Assembly (NCBI RefSeq): GCF_002264395.1
Contig: NZ_NFVA01000058.1
Span: forward strand, 1 to 45,828
Direction of reading: 5' to 3'
Source of the DNA: Paenibacillus sp. VTT E-133291
Lineage (GTDB): Bacteria; Bacillota; Bacilli; Paenibacillales; Paenibacillaceae
DNA length: 45,828 nt
This document shows positions 33,844-43,413 of the stretch, one piece after another. Each line of letters begins with the position of its first letter. Position 1 is the stretch's first letter. Below the pieces are notes generated by a model. That model had not been told where the DNA came from, did no database searches, and worked only from the letters and a program-made list of their open reading frames with translations. A program made the position numbers and the translations under genes.

Positions 33844-35664
33844 TTATTTAATCCGTAATGCCTGGCTACAGCGTGCACAGTAGCGGGTACCTTGGGGAGA
33901 CATTGACCCGCAGCCTTCACAGTAAAGCTCCTGTGTCATTGACTTCACTTGATTGTCATGCAGAATTGCCTCATGCGTGGTTGGATTTAACATATTCAAT
34001 ACGTGGAATTCTTCTCTTCTTCCCCTGCGAAGGAGTGAGAACAATAAATAGAGGCCCATGAACCCGACTAAAGTCATAGCACCCGCCTTTATCAGACCCG
34101 ATTCAAAGCGATAATTCCAAAGTGCATGCATCACCACTGCTGCCAAGAACATCTCCAATGCATGTCGCCATCTTGTCCATGGCTTGCCATTCCCCAAGTT
34201 CGAGTTCTTATGCATGCTGCTTGCATACCATATCCCCACAGTTGCAATTGCAGTCCATGTTCCATGGCCGAAGGGTGATAATAATGCTCTCATCCATAGG
34301 ACCGCGAGCATCCCAAGTGAAGATGCTTCGTCTAAATGTACCCATCCATAAATAATACTTTCCACTGCTGCAAATCCCATTCCTGCTGCGGCACCAAACA
34401 CCACTGCATCCATCAGAAATTGGATTTTTCGCGTTCGAACGAGTATCACACAGATTAACAATTTAGCAGTTTCTTCTATTAAAGCCACAGACAGAGGTAC
34501 ATAAAGCTGCGAAAAGTCAAAGGAATTTGCTTTTACTTCAAAAAGCCAAATCCGCTCTAAATACCAAGCCAGAGGGATGGCGACAATCGCGGTAGACACA
34601 AAAACTAAACCAACCCTCATCTGACGAAAGCCTACTAACTGCTGACTTCTTACAAAGGCTACGAATGCTACGGGACCCACTACACCTCCAACAATTAAGG
34701 CGGCGATCTTCCACCATTGACTATGTAAGAACAATGCCAAGAGGGATAAGACAAGAAATCCGCCTCCCAGCCACAGCAACTGGTCCATCCACTTGTCTTT
34801 GGCCTTAGGTAGCGATTCATTATCCTCGACAATAAATTCCTCACCGAAGGCAATTGTAACTTTCTCCATCAGATGGGGTGTTCGTATGTTTAGAACCTTA
34901 ATGAGTTGTTGACGAACCGGAGCGTAATAATCGAGTATAGTTAAGAACTCTAACTTGCCCATAATCAGTATTTCACTATCTTCTACCGCGATCAACGTAT
35001 GTGAGGAGACCGTGTCTGTTAGTAACTCTGTCTCTCCATAAAAATCCCCTTCTCGAAGGACAATCTTGCGCCGCTTTCGGCCGCGAAGCTCAATACTCCC
35101 GCTGCTAATCATGAGAAATTGATCAATTACTGCACCTTCCGCGATAATTTCTTCGCCCTTCATCACTTTCTTGATCATTGTAATCTCCGCAAGACCCCGA
35201 AGTTCAGCATCAGGTATGACCGACCAGATGGTCGCTTTTCGAAGCATACTATGAATCATTCGGATTCGTATGTTCACAAGCACACTTTCATAAAATAACG
35301 GACTCAGGTTCGCCAAATATTCGAACGATGGACGGTCTAGACGCAGCGCCCTTACTTGACCGATTGCCGTAACACTAGCCGATCTTTGTAGGTTCCGAAT
35401 AAGACCGATTTCTCCTACTAATTCTCCCGGTCCAAGTTCAGCCAAGAGCAGTGCCTTCCCAACTAAGTTAACCGAGGTGACCTGCACCTTCCCTTGCCAT
35501 ATAATGAAACAGTCCTTAGAGGTGGACGCTTCCATAAGAAGTCGTTGTCCATCCTCTAAAGACACAAGTTTTATAGCATCAATTACATTTCGTAGCTCAT
35601 CATCAGGAATGCCTCGCAATAATGGATGATCACGTAGAAAATCAACTGCAGTATTAGGTATCAT
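33844..35664 (-). CDS. two cNMP-binding domains fused to a PrsW-type membrane protease with zinc ribbon
   Basis: 606 residues. Two cyclic-nucleotide-binding-like domains lie at about 12-125 (GELVGEIGLIRNLQRSASV) and 140-260 (GDFYGETELL). After a linker come at least seven membrane helices with PrsW protease motifs: EETAK (about 405), FAAVESIIYG, PFGHGTWT and MHALWNY. A C-terminal zinc ribbon, CEGCGSMSPQGTRYCARC, ends the protein. PrsW proteases cut anti-sigma factors at the membrane (for example RsiW in B. subtilis). The fused cNMP domains suggest regulation by a small ligand, though the sites appear non-canonical. It is followed upstream by the genes at 35678 and 36449. Confidence 0.85.
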   Translation of the reverse strand: MIPNTAVDFLRDHPLLRGIPDDELRNVIDAIKLVSLEDGQRLLMEASTSKDCFIIWQGKVQVTSVNLVGKALLLAELGPGELVGEIGLIRNLQRSASVTAIGQVRALRLDRPSFEYLANLSPLFYESVLVNIRIRMIHSMLRKATIWSVIPDAELRGLAEITMIKKVMKGEEIIAEGAVIDQFLMISSGSIELRGRKRRKIVLREGDFYGETELLTDTVSSHTLIAVEDSEILIMGKLEFLTILDYYAPVRQQLIKVLNIRTPHLMEKVTIAFGEEFIVEDNESLPKAKDKWMDQLLWLGGGFLVLSLLALFLHSQWWKIAALIVGGVVGPVAFVAFVRSQQLVGFRQMRVGLVFVSTAIVAIPLAWYLERIWLFEVKANSFDFSQLYVPLSVALIEETAKLLICVILVRTRKIQFLMDAVVFGAAAGMGFAAVESIIYGWVHLDEASSLGMLAVLWMRALLSPFGHGTWTAIATVGIWYASSMHKNSNLGNGKPWTRWRHALEMFLAAVVMHALWNYRFESGLIKAGAMTLVGFMGLYLLFSLLRRGRREEFHVLNMLNPTTHEAILHDNQVKSMTQELYCEGCGSMSPQGTRYCARCSQALRIK

Positions 35665-35677
35665 AGTTTTTAACTCA

Positions 35678-36304
35678 TCACCGCATATTTCCTATAATAC
35701 TACTTCTGGAATCTTGCATTTTTTTAACAAAATTCGTCATTACATCAAAAGCTTCGTTACGTTTATTCGATAAACTTTGCAGGCGCAGCATATCCATTTG
35801 CTGACTATTGCTTGCACTATCAATCTTTGACTTGATTTGTCCCAACAGATTCTCAAGCTCTCCTTTGGTTTGCGGTATAGCCATACCCATAGCAGTAAAC
35901 ATGGCCCCCTTGTCATCTGCCAGCTGTACAGCAGAGCCGGCCTCAGCACCTGAAGGAAGCTTCCCCAGCTCTTCATTGATCACTCCTAGCAATTGATTCA
36001 GTTGTGAGATTGTTTCATTCTTGGCTTGTACAGCTGCGATTTGATCTTTCAGCTGCTCGTCTAACATACTTGCACGACTCGATTGTACAGCCATCATGGC
36101 TGTTTCAAGATCCATGTCCTGAATGTTAACCTGTGTCATACCACCCACTCCATTCACACTGCCTACCGAATTTTGCGTGGCATTTCCATTCAGGGCATCT
36201 TTAACGGAGTTATAAACCGAATTGTTATATAACAAAGCCCCTCCTACAATGATCCCCAGCACAAAAGTACCGGACATAGATAAAACCAATTTTTTCACAC
36301 TCAT
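35678..36304 (-). CDS. membrane-anchored coiled-coil protein, unknown
   Basis: 208 residues: one N-terminal membrane helix (about 7-27, VLSMSGTFVLGIIVGGALLY), then a Ser/Asn-rich stretch and long helical segments with heptad-like character (about 66-120 and 145-205: DEQLKDQIAAVQAKNETISQLNQLL). It probably sits outside the cell or on the outer leaflet. I do not recognise a family. It lies 13 bases upstream of the PrsW fusion gene in the same direction, so they are likely co-transcribed. Confidence 0.65.
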   Translation of the reverse strand: MSVKKLVLSMSGTFVLGIIVGGALLYNNSVYNSVKDALNGNATQNSVGSVNGVGGMTQVNIQDMDLETAMMAVQSSRASMLDEQLKDQIAAVQAKNETISQLNQLLGVINEELGKLPSGAEAGSAVQLADDKGAMFTAMGMAIPQTKGELENLLGQIKSKIDSASNSQQMDMLRLQSLSNKRNEAFDVMTNFVKKMQDSRSSIIGNMR

Positions 36305-36448
36305 TCCATTTCCTCTTTTCGTTTATGGATGGTCATTGTGTCATCACGATTCATAAAGCCAAACGAACGCGTTCTTTGTTAATAATGTTATATCATTTAG
36401 GGTGATTTACAGTCTGTAACCCCAATTACAATTCCCATATATTCAAGC

Positions 36449-37138
36449 TCAAATGGCGTCGAGTATATTTCTAAGTCTATCTGTGTTACACACGAGTATT
36501 TTCCTCTGATCAATCCGTATCAACTGCTCATCCTGCAATCCAAGCAATGATTTCGTCACTGTCTCACGTGCCGTTCCTGTCATATCCGCCAGATGTTGAT
36601 GCGTCAGTTTCAAATCGATAAGAACACCATCATCAGAGGACACTCCATGCTGTTCCGTTAGACGCAACAACACGCGAGCAATGCGCGTACGCACATCGAT
36701 AACGGTTAAGTCTGTGATTAATTTATTGGCATCACGCAGACGATCTAACGCTGTTTCCAAAATGCCGATTAGTATTTCCGGATTACTTTTTAATAAGGGA
36801 ATGAAATCGCGTTTTTTCAGAATACATAAGGTGGATTTCTCGATGGTCCTTGCAGAAGCAGAGCGTGCTCTTTCATTTTGTAACAAAGCCATCTCTCCAA
36901 AGAAATCACCTTCTCTAAAAATAGAAAGGATTACATCCCTAGAGTGGTTATCTTGATAAATTTGAACAACTCCAGAGATAATAAGATAGAACTCCTCTCC
37001 CTCTTCCCCTTCAAAAAAGATGGATTCTCCTTTTATATATGTACGCTCGCTACATAGCTTGGAAATTTCAGCTAAATATTCATCATCCAGATGTTCAAAG
37101 AACGGGAAATCGCGCAACAGTTGTGGGTTCACCTTCAA
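36449..37138 (-). CDS. Crp/Fnr-family transcriptional regulator
   Basis: 229 residues. The N-terminal cNMP-binding domain (about 15-125) includes GDFFGEMALLQNERARSASART. A dimerisation helix follows, and a C-terminal winged helix LTHQHLADMTGTARETVTKSLLGLQDEQLIRIDQRKILV (HTH_Crp type). No cysteines for an iron-sulfur cluster of FNR type are visible. Its cNMP domain resembles those of the neighbouring PrsW fusion, suggesting a functional link between regulator and protease. Confidence 0.9.
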   Translation of the reverse strand: MKVNPQLLRDFPFFEHLDDEYLAEISKLCSERTYIKGESIFFEGEEGEEFYLIISGVVQIYQDNHSRDVILSIFREGDFFGEMALLQNERARSASARTIEKSTLCILKKRDFIPLLKSNPEILIGILETALDRLRDANKLITDLTVIDVRTRIARVLLRLTEQHGVSSDDGVLIDLKLTHQHLADMTGTARETVTKSLLGLQDEQLIRIDQRKILVCNTDRLRNILDAI

Positions 37139-37296
37139 GAGAGACCTCCAGTGTGAGTGAATAATTCTTTTTAGGATAAAAGTTAAAAATTCAGGACTAT
37201 CCTTTATTGTAATTGTTTTAATTTAAGATAAATAGTGACAGCAGTCATCAAATTATCATATGACATTTTTACATTTTGTGGATATAAAAACAAAAA

Positions 37297-37343
37297 AGAA
37301 TCAACCGCGCGGATCATCGAAAAGATACTCACGGCTTGATTCT
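37297..37343 (-). terminator. intrinsic terminator of the esterase gene
   Basis: On the minus strand AGAATCAA (37336-37343) pairs with TTGATTCT (37297-37304), followed by TTTTTTG. It lies just after the stop codon of the esterase gene. Confidence 0.7.
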
Positions 37344-37349
37344 CCTTTT

Positions 37350-38276
37350 CTACTTAAAAGCTCCTCGTAAAGCTTCAATTCTTCTCGCTACACTCTGCTG
37401 CACAATTCCGCTTTTTTCCGCTATATCGTATCCATGAATGGTTCCTTTGGTGTGATACAATTCAACCTGAACTCCACATTCTTGTAAGGCTTCTGCGTAA
37501 TGAATTCCTTCGTCTCGCAAACAATCAAACTCCGTAATTTCAACATAAGCATTAGGCAAACCTTTTAATGAAGTTGCTTCCATAGGAGACGCATATTCTC
37601 TCTTGCCAGCTGCTACTCCATTCTTGAGATATAGCTTCCACATCTTCTCATTAAGCTCAGAGTTCCACAGAGGTGTGTCTGTAAACTCTTTAATGGATTC
37701 CGTAGTCTGTCTTGCATCTGTCACTGGATAGAGTAACATTTGAAAACAAATAGGAGGCGCCTGCCTATCGCGAGCCATTAGAGTCACTGCAGCAGCAAGC
37801 GCCCCACCTGCACTATCCCCACCTATAGCAATTCTACTCCTATCAATGCCTAAGGCATCCGCATGATCGCTGGCCCATTCAAATGCTGCATAGCAATCTT
37901 CAACGCCATATGGGAAAGCGTACTTCGGGGCTAATCTATAATCCACAAATATTACTTTGCAAGGTGTCTTTGAAGCATACTCACAGGCCCAATGGATATG
38001 GGAAGGTGCTGCCTTTAGGACAAAGGCTCCTCCATGAATGTAAATAAGGCAGGGAGCGTTTTGGGATATACCCTCAGGTTCAATTATTGTCAGCTGAACG
38101 CTTCCGTCTTTATAGCCTGAAATAACTTTTTTCGTTACCTTCACACCTTCAGCAGAGTTGAATTTTTTCAAACTTCTCGCTATGAGTTTATTTAAAATTG
38201 GCAATAACAATGGATTTAAGGGAAGTGTTCTCTTTTCATAGGGTTCAAAGTCGCTATGGATTTTATATTTACTCAT
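37350..38276 (-). CDS. HSL-family alpha/beta hydrolase (esterase/lipase)
   Basis: 308 residues. The oxyanion-hole motif YIHGGAFVLK (about 79) and the nucleophile elbow GDSAGGALAAAV (about 153) identify the hormone-sensitive-lipase family. The Asp of the triad is in ITEFDCLRDEG and the His in GTIHGYDI. It hydrolyses short- or medium-chain esters by family; the native substrate is unknown. It stands alone between two terminators. Confidence 0.9.
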   Translation of the reverse strand: MSKYKIHSDFEPYEKRTLPLNPLLLPILNKLIARSLKKFNSAEGVKVTKKVISGYKDGSVQLTIIEPEGISQNAPCLIYIHGGAFVLKAAPSHIHWACEYASKTPCKVIFVDYRLAPKYAFPYGVEDCYAAFEWASDHADALGIDRSRIAIGGDSAGGALAAAVTLMARDRQAPPICFQMLLYPVTDARQTTESIKEFTDTPLWNSELNEKMWKLYLKNGVAAGKREYASPMEATSLKGLPNAYVEITEFDCLRDEGIHYAEALQECGVQVELYHTKGTIHGYDIAEKSGIVQQSVARRIEALRGAFK

Positions 38277-38428
38277 TAGATTCCTCCTATAATCAACTCA
38301 TTAAGTAAGTACATCTTATCAAATCGTACTAATATGTCCACGTATTCATAACAGAAGCTGCATATAAAAAGACATCTCTATAGGTGAGTCCGCTTCAAAT
38401 ATATTTCCTTGTTGTGCTTCTCCCCAGA

Positions 38429-38462
38429 CAAAAAAAGACTGCCGGGACCTTCCCGACAGCCT
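38429..38462 (-). terminator. intrinsic terminator of the RNA-repair operon
   Basis: On the minus strand GGCTGTCGGGA and TCCCGGCAGTC pair around AGG, followed by seven T. It is about 50 bases downstream of the Pnkp stop. Confidence 0.85.
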
Positions 38463-38513
38463 GAACTCATTCTCATAATTGGCAACCCAAGTTTCTTCAC
38501 CCAAAACAATCCT

Positions 38514-41099
38514 CTACAACCTCGGGTCGATCGCTTTCTCTTTCGTTACCTCGAATAACAAGTTTGCCGCAATTTGCTTGTAGACCTCGTTGGCAGACGA
38601 AATCTCACCCAGCTTCACTTCTAGCATTTGTCTGCCCAGCCGGTGCTCAATTAAGGACATACGAAGCTTAGGAGCGATATTCTTTTGCTTCATCAGCTTG
38701 GCATACTTATGTGGAAACTTGTAGTCGTACCCGTAGATGATCGACAAGTAGCCCGGATTGCGGACCTTCATATATGGGACTACCCCCTGCTGTTCTTGCT
38801 CCGGTTTGATTACAATTCCCTCCATATGTTTCTCTACCGTTATCTTTGCGAAATACGCCTCTGCCCTGATGTAAGCATCGGGCTCATTCAAGTCCAGAAT
38901 CAGAAATTCATCATCATTTAAGAACCGGTATAGTTCGGAGGTTTTGCCGTCAGGTACCCGTTCATCGCCATTCTCCAGCACTTCCTTCAGGATTGCAAAA
39001 GGTTTGTATGCGAATTCCGCATCACCCGCATATAGCTCCAGCTGCTGCTTGTATACCCGGTAAGCTTCGTCACGCTGGTCAAGATCTACATACGATTCTC
39101 TTATGTCACGGACATGCTTAAAAGTCTGGTAAACATGAGACCCATAGTTATTGTTAAGCGCCTCTTTCGACATATGGTGCTGGTCTTGTTCAAACCCGCT
39201 TACTTCAAAATCCTGTATCAGTTTACCCAGTGACTCCTCAAATCCATATTGTCTTAGGAAATCCAGCTCTGTCTCCAGCGCCTTGCCAATCGGCTGGAAC
39301 TGACGCTCAATTAACCCATCCCCAAGCGCTTTCCAAGGTAGCAGCTCGCCATCCAGTAAAAGCACACCAATCCCCTGCTCAGCCATATAGGTTCCGAATT
39401 TATGAAGCAGCTGTTCGTAGATGGGCGTTAGATCGACCGCCTGAACCTTATAGCCGTTCCGGCTAATTGCGTAACACTGCTCTATATCCCGATAAAGGTA
39501 CACACTACAGCGTGATCCCATATATTTAGGCTGCAGGACGACTTCAGATATACGACGCTCGGCAAAATAATCCAACCCTTTTCGCAGAGACTCAAGCTCA
39601 CCGGCAGCCACATCCTTATCCGCAGGTGACATCGTTCCGGAAATGAAGTTGACCCGGTTCTGCGAGGAATACTGCAGTCTGCGCACAGACTCATAATCAA
39701 GCTCTAACAAGGATACGGTTTGCTCAGCCCGGAACAGGATAGGTAGCTCTTCGTGCACCGTAGTCACATGCGATTTTTGACTTTTATAGAAAGGTTTAAA
39801 CGACATGCGAACAGAAGTTAGTTCATTACCCTGCGCACTCCCTGTGTCGAGGTGGAGTTTGTTTTTGATCCGAAAAGTCTGCTTGGCTGCAATATGTCCG
39901 AAGAGATGAAAGGGGTGATTACTAACAGCTTCTTGCTTTAGGAAATCAAGCTGTTCCTCAAAGGAAACCTCACGATCCAGCCGAAAGTTACGCTGATGGC
40001 GTAGTGAATTCGTATCCAGCTTACCAATGTACTTATTACGGCAAGGAGCATGGGTAACATAAAAAGAAGGACCTTGCATACCGATATAGCGGTAAAAGGG
40101 CTGGGATTGCTCTACTAAAGCCGAAAATTTACTAAAAAGCGCAGCATCCTCCTTAAGCACTTGGGTGGAATCAAAGTACGTTCTTAGCAGTTCGGGATCG
40201 GTACCTTGAATCTCACCCTTTACGTACTTGTAAACAAAGTTCTCGTGATTACCCATAACAAATAGGAAATGCTCGCGGTTATCAAATAAGAACTCAATCG
40301 TCTCCCGCGTCTGCTTGCCCTTATCAATCCAGTCACCAGCAAGAATAACTCGGGTGTTACTCAGCTTATCTGTAGCGCTTAACTTCCCTTCGTGCACCCG
40401 GTAGCCGTAATTAAGTAATAGTCCCCGAAGCTCTTCGACACACTCATGAACATCCCCAACCACAATATACTCTTGTGCTTGTAGAAGTACCGTAGATGCG
40501 TAAGTATCCCAATCCTGTATAATCACCCGGTAGTCCGGGTTAGGTATATCTTCGTCCTCGAGAATAAAATCTTTAGCACGCACCTTATGAATCTTGTTGT
40601 AGCCTTCCCGTGACAGAACAGGCAGGACTTCTTTTCTCAGCCGGTTTAAATGATTGGAGATCAGCTTCTTCGAGCGCTCCGAGACGTAGTAATCCTCCCG
40701 TTTGCGGTAATCAAACAGAATAACCTCCAGATTGTAATTATTTTGCCCGGCGATCTCACGGACTTTACTACGATAATCTTCGGATAGCCCAATGGTATCC
40801 ATCACCACAAACTCCGCATTAATCGGAAAAGAAGTGACTAACTTCAATCTCTCAAATAATAATTGAAAGGTATGCGAACTCGCCTCCAGCATAACCTGAT
40901 CATACTTATCATAGTCGTAGCCCAATATCTCCTGGCGGATACTATCTGAGGATAAATACTGCACATTCGTACGTAAATCTTTGGAGGCATCCTCTAGTTT
41001 TAACTGCGGGATCAGAACTTCTTTAGCAAAAGTCGATTTCCCGCATTCCGTTGCTCCTACAAGCAGAAATATGGTGTGTACACGCGTTTGAATTTCCAC
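38514..41099 (-). CDS. pnkp: Pnkp: polynucleotide 5'-kinase / 2',3'-phosphatase / ligase-like adenylyltransferase
   Basis: 861 residues, the length of the bacterial Pnkp of Clostridium thermocellum. Three catalytic modules follow in order. A P-loop kinase (about 1-170; GATECGKST, then DTIGLSEDYRSKV) comes first. A calcineurin-like phosphatase follows (about 210-450; VVGDVHECVEEL, AGDWIDKG, MGNHENFVYKY, THAPC and FGHIAAKQTF). Last is a ligase-like nucleotidyltransferase (about 480-855), with LQPKYMGSRC (KxxG lysine), SRNGYK, LDGELLPW and EGIVIKP. With Hen1 it heals and seals broken RNA: 5' phosphorylation, 3' end dephosphorylation and joining. The start is GTG at 41099, four bases after the Hen1 stop, with AAAGGAGGAA upstream. 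Confidence 0.95.
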   Translation of the reverse strand: MEIQTRVHTIFLLVGATECGKSTFAKEVLIPQLKLEDASKDLRTNVQYLSSDSIRQEILGYDYDKYDQVMLEASSHTFQLLFERLKLVTSFPINAEFVVMDTIGLSEDYRSKVREIAGQNNYNLEVILFDYRKREDYYVSERSKKLISNHLNRLRKEVLPVLSREGYNKIHKVRAKDFILEDEDIPNPDYRVIIQDWDTYASTVLLQAQEYIVVGDVHECVEELRGLLLNYGYRVHEGKLSATDKLSNTRVILAGDWIDKGKQTRETIEFLFDNREHFLFVMGNHENFVYKYVKGEIQGTDPELLRTYFDSTQVLKEDAALFSKFSALVEQSQPFYRYIGMQGPSFYVTHAPCRNKYIGKLDTNSLRHQRNFRLDREVSFEEQLDFLKQEAVSNHPFHLFGHIAAKQTFRIKNKLHLDTGSAQGNELTSVRMSFKPFYKSQKSHVTTVHEELPILFRAEQTVSLLELDYESVRRLQYSSQNRVNFISGTMSPADKDVAAGELESLRKGLDYFAERRISEVVLQPKYMGSRCSVYLYRDIEQCYAISRNGYKVQAVDLTPIYEQLLHKFGTYMAEQGIGVLLLDGELLPWKALGDGLIERQFQPIGKALETELDFLRQYGFEESLGKLIQDFEVSGFEQDQHHMSKEALNNNYGSHVYQTFKHVRDIRESYVDLDQRDEAYRVYKQQLELYAGDAEFAYKPFAILKEVLENGDERVPDGKTSELYRFLNDDEFLILDLNEPDAYIRAEAYFAKITVEKHMEGIVIKPEQEQQGVVPYMKVRNPGYLSIIYGYDYKFPHKYAKLMKQKNIAPKLRMSLIEHRLGRQMLEVKLGEISSANEVYKQIAANLLFEVTKEKAIDPRL

Positions 41100-41102
41100 T
41101 GT

Positions 41103-42368
41103 CTATTCCTCCTTTCTTCGCACAATAGCGCATTGCGTCGTACGGATCTCGCCAACCCGGTCACCAACCATCAAATATTCGACCTCGACTGCTAAACCTT
41201 GAACCGTATCCAAAACCCATTGCCCGAACGCTTGCTGTCCCATTTCCCATTTGTGATCTTCATGCCGGAATCCTTCCAGCTCATAATAACGATTGAAATC
41301 AGCATTCGGTGTGGTCACAATAAGTTGTTCAAAATTCACATTACCGACAATTTGCTGAATAAGCTCTGCGGCTTCACCTTCACTCATGTGCTCTACAACT
41401 TCTGTTAGAATCACATCAACCTGCTCCCCGTTGTACGACTCCAGAAAATGGTCCAACGAGCTAAAGGTTGCAATGTTATCAATGTCCTTAGCTTTCGCTT
41501 TCCGATTCACAACCTCCAGCAGCGCCTCGGCTATATCTACTGCATAATAGGTACTCTCTATTTTTCCGGCAAACGGTATCGCATAGAAACCTTCTCCGCA
41601 GCCGATGTCCAGAATCGGCTTATTAAATGGAAGCACACTCGAAATAAACGTACGCCGCTGCATCGCAGTACCGCCATACTCCAGCCCAATAGAATACTGG
41701 TCCGTTTGTTCAATGGAGGCTTTATATCGCTTGAACCGTTCCTTAGAGGTAAGGAAATTCCTTGCAAATAGACTTCTTATATAAAAAGGTGCATCAATGA
41801 CGTTAAGGCTGCGGATATATTTATCCAAAATAGCATCCGAAATATCTATGTACTCTTCCCCAAATATGGACAAGAACAAGGACAACACACTAACAACATG
41901 CAAGAGATGATTCAAGCTTTTATGTGTGGAAATTGTCAGTGAATAGCTCTTATGCGCCTGATGCTGCAAGGAGAAGGTATAGCCCTTTAAATGCTTTTGG
42001 AAAAATTCAATATAGTGTATCCGCTCAACCTGAACCATATGGATGAAAAAAGAATGCTCATATCCTTCCACATCGCGTTCATCCTGCGCTTTGAAGGGTG
42101 TAGAGAAAAACTCATTGACCGCATTAAGCGGAAATAGAGGTGTATTAAACCGGGAGACATTTAAATACTCAAAGCTCTCACTTTCGTTCTGCTTGTAGGA
42201 TATATCGTTATCTGCATCCTTAAAATAAACGTTATAAGTTCCATCGTCAGAATACCATCCATAAGCCAATCCCTGACGAACCGGACGAAGCTGCATACCT
42301 GTCACTGGATTCTTTTTAATTAAAAAAGTGAATTTTGGATTCGTTGATTTCAGTTGTACAATAGCCAT
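41103..42368 (-). CDS. hen1: Hen1: 3'-terminal RNA ribose 2'-O-methyltransferase
   Basis: 421 residues. A C-terminal SAM-dependent methyltransferase has LDIGCGEGFYAIPF (SAM binding, about 252), EVVEHM (metal-binding Glu-Glu-His) and TTPNADFNRYY ... RHEDHKWEM (the second metal-binding segment and the Hen1 hallmark). The N-terminal half (about 1-220) is the bacterial Hen1 extension that activates Pnkp ligase activity. The heterotetramer with Pnkp methylates the 3'-terminal ribose before sealing, so the repaired site resists re-cleavage. ATG after AGGAGGAAG. It is the second gene of the repair operon. Confidence 0.95.
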   Translation of the reverse strand: MAIVQLKSTNPKFTFLIKKNPVTGMQLRPVRQGLAYGWYSDDGTYNVYFKDADNDISYKQNESESFEYLNVSRFNTPLFPLNAVNEFFSTPFKAQDERDVEGYEHSFFIHMVQVERIHYIEFFQKHLKGYTFSLQHQAHKSYSLTISTHKSLNHLLHVVSVLSLFLSIFGEEYIDISDAILDKYIRSLNVIDAPFYIRSLFARNFLTSKERFKRYKASIEQTDQYSIGLEYGGTAMQRRTFISSVLPFNKPILDIGCGEGFYAIPFAGKIESTYYAVDIAEALLEVVNRKAKAKDIDNIATFSSLDHFLESYNGEQVDVILTEVVEHMSEGEAAELIQQIVGNVNFEQLIVTTPNADFNRYYELEGFRHEDHKWEMGQQAFGQWVLDTVQGLAVEVEYLMVGDRVGEIRTTQCAIVRRKEE

Positions 42369-42392
42369 ACCATCTTCCTCCTATCAATCTTT

Positions 42393-43184
42393 CTATAAGA
42401 CCCGTCCCCATACTTCCTGTAAAGCTTCTCGAAATAGAGCATCCAGCTGATGATCTCTTTTGTCCTCCTTAGCATTTAAGGACGCCGCCACCTTATCCAA
42501 CACTTGGAACTGTTCTTCTAAATAATCGTTAATTGCGGTTAGCTGCGGTTCATAGTCTAGTTCCTCACCAGATTTTTTCCGGGCCAGCAATTGCTGAATC
42601 ACCTGCCACAGCTCTTCATCCTTCGGAATAAGCCGCTCTACCAATATATCGAACTCCATCGGCGGCATCTCTCCATATCGGTGAGTCCATTCACAGGCTA
42701 GAACGGGACGAAGTACATACAAGTACTTTTTGATCTTGACCTGCTCGCCTTGCAGATAATCCCGGTAGTTGCCTCTTGCCATGTTTAAGTAATGGTACAT
42801 ACAAGACTTCGGCGAAAAGGTGTACGGGGAGATGCTTCTAAGCTTCTCTGCTATACTGTACTTTTCTGCATATTGAATGGGTGATTGCAGCCACTCCAGC
42901 AGGGATGGATTAGACTTCCGAAATAAATTCAGTGCTTTCCGCAAATCCCAGCCATTGATATCAAGCCTATTGTTAATAGGACGCTCGATCACATCCCGCT
43001 TATCAAAAATAGATAGGTACCATTCCGGTTTATGCAGATAAATAAACCTCACATCATAATCACTGTCCTGCGATGGGAATCCCCACGCCCGGCTGCCTGA
43101 TTCACAGGCATACAATATTGTAACTTGCTCCTCCTGTTCAATCTGTTCCAGCTGCTCACGGATAATCTTGTTTATAGGATCCAT
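42393..43184 (-). CDS. rlaP: RlaP-like DNA polymerase beta-superfamily nucleotidyltransferase
   Basis: 263 residues from ATG 43184, which has GGAGGGG at good spacing; a GTG two codons upstream is less well placed. The nucleotidyltransferase core is ACESGSRAWGFPSQDSDYDVRFIYL (GSRAWG...DSDYDVR), followed by a helical C-terminal region. By family this is COG3541-like and associated with RNA repair operons, where it is proposed to add nucleotides to or otherwise act on damaged RNA ends. It is the first gene of the operon with Hen1 and Pnkp and is divergent from the WYL genes. Confidence 0.9.
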   Translation of the reverse strand: MDPINKIIREQLEQIEQEEQVTILYACESGSRAWGFPSQDSDYDVRFIYLHKPEWYLSIFDKRDVIERPINNRLDINGWDLRKALNLFRKSNPSLLEWLQSPIQYAEKYSIAEKLRSISPYTFSPKSCMYHYLNMARGNYRDYLQGEQVKIKKYLYVLRPVLACEWTHRYGEMPPMEFDILVERLIPKDEELWQVIQQLLARKKSGEELDYEPQLTAINDYLEEQFQVLDKVAASLNAKEDKRDHQLDALFREALQEVWGRVL

Positions 43185-43360
43185 CTTCACCCCTCCAGAT
43201 CGGTTACTTCCCTATTCTCTACCCTTGTTACTATTCGAACGCCTCATCAGAATTGCTTCGGCTTCATGGATCTATCTTCGCTCATCTTCCCTGTAACGAA
43301 CAGGGCGGAAGTATGGCGGTGGCCAAAAACACTTCCATTTTATTCAACTCTGGTGCTTAA

Positions 43361-43366
43361 TATAAT
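43361..43366 (+). promoter_or_regulatory. -10 element for the WYL genes
   Basis: A perfect TATAAT is found 48 bases before the first WYL gene. No good -35 lies 17 bases upstream (TTTTAT), which would fit a promoter dependent on an activator. The 230-base gap 43185-43413 must also hold the divergent promoter of the repair operon, which I could not pick. Confidence 0.4.
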
Positions 43367-43413
43367 GAGTACTACTATTTCTAATGGATTCGCTACAGGC
43401 TGGAGGAATATAA

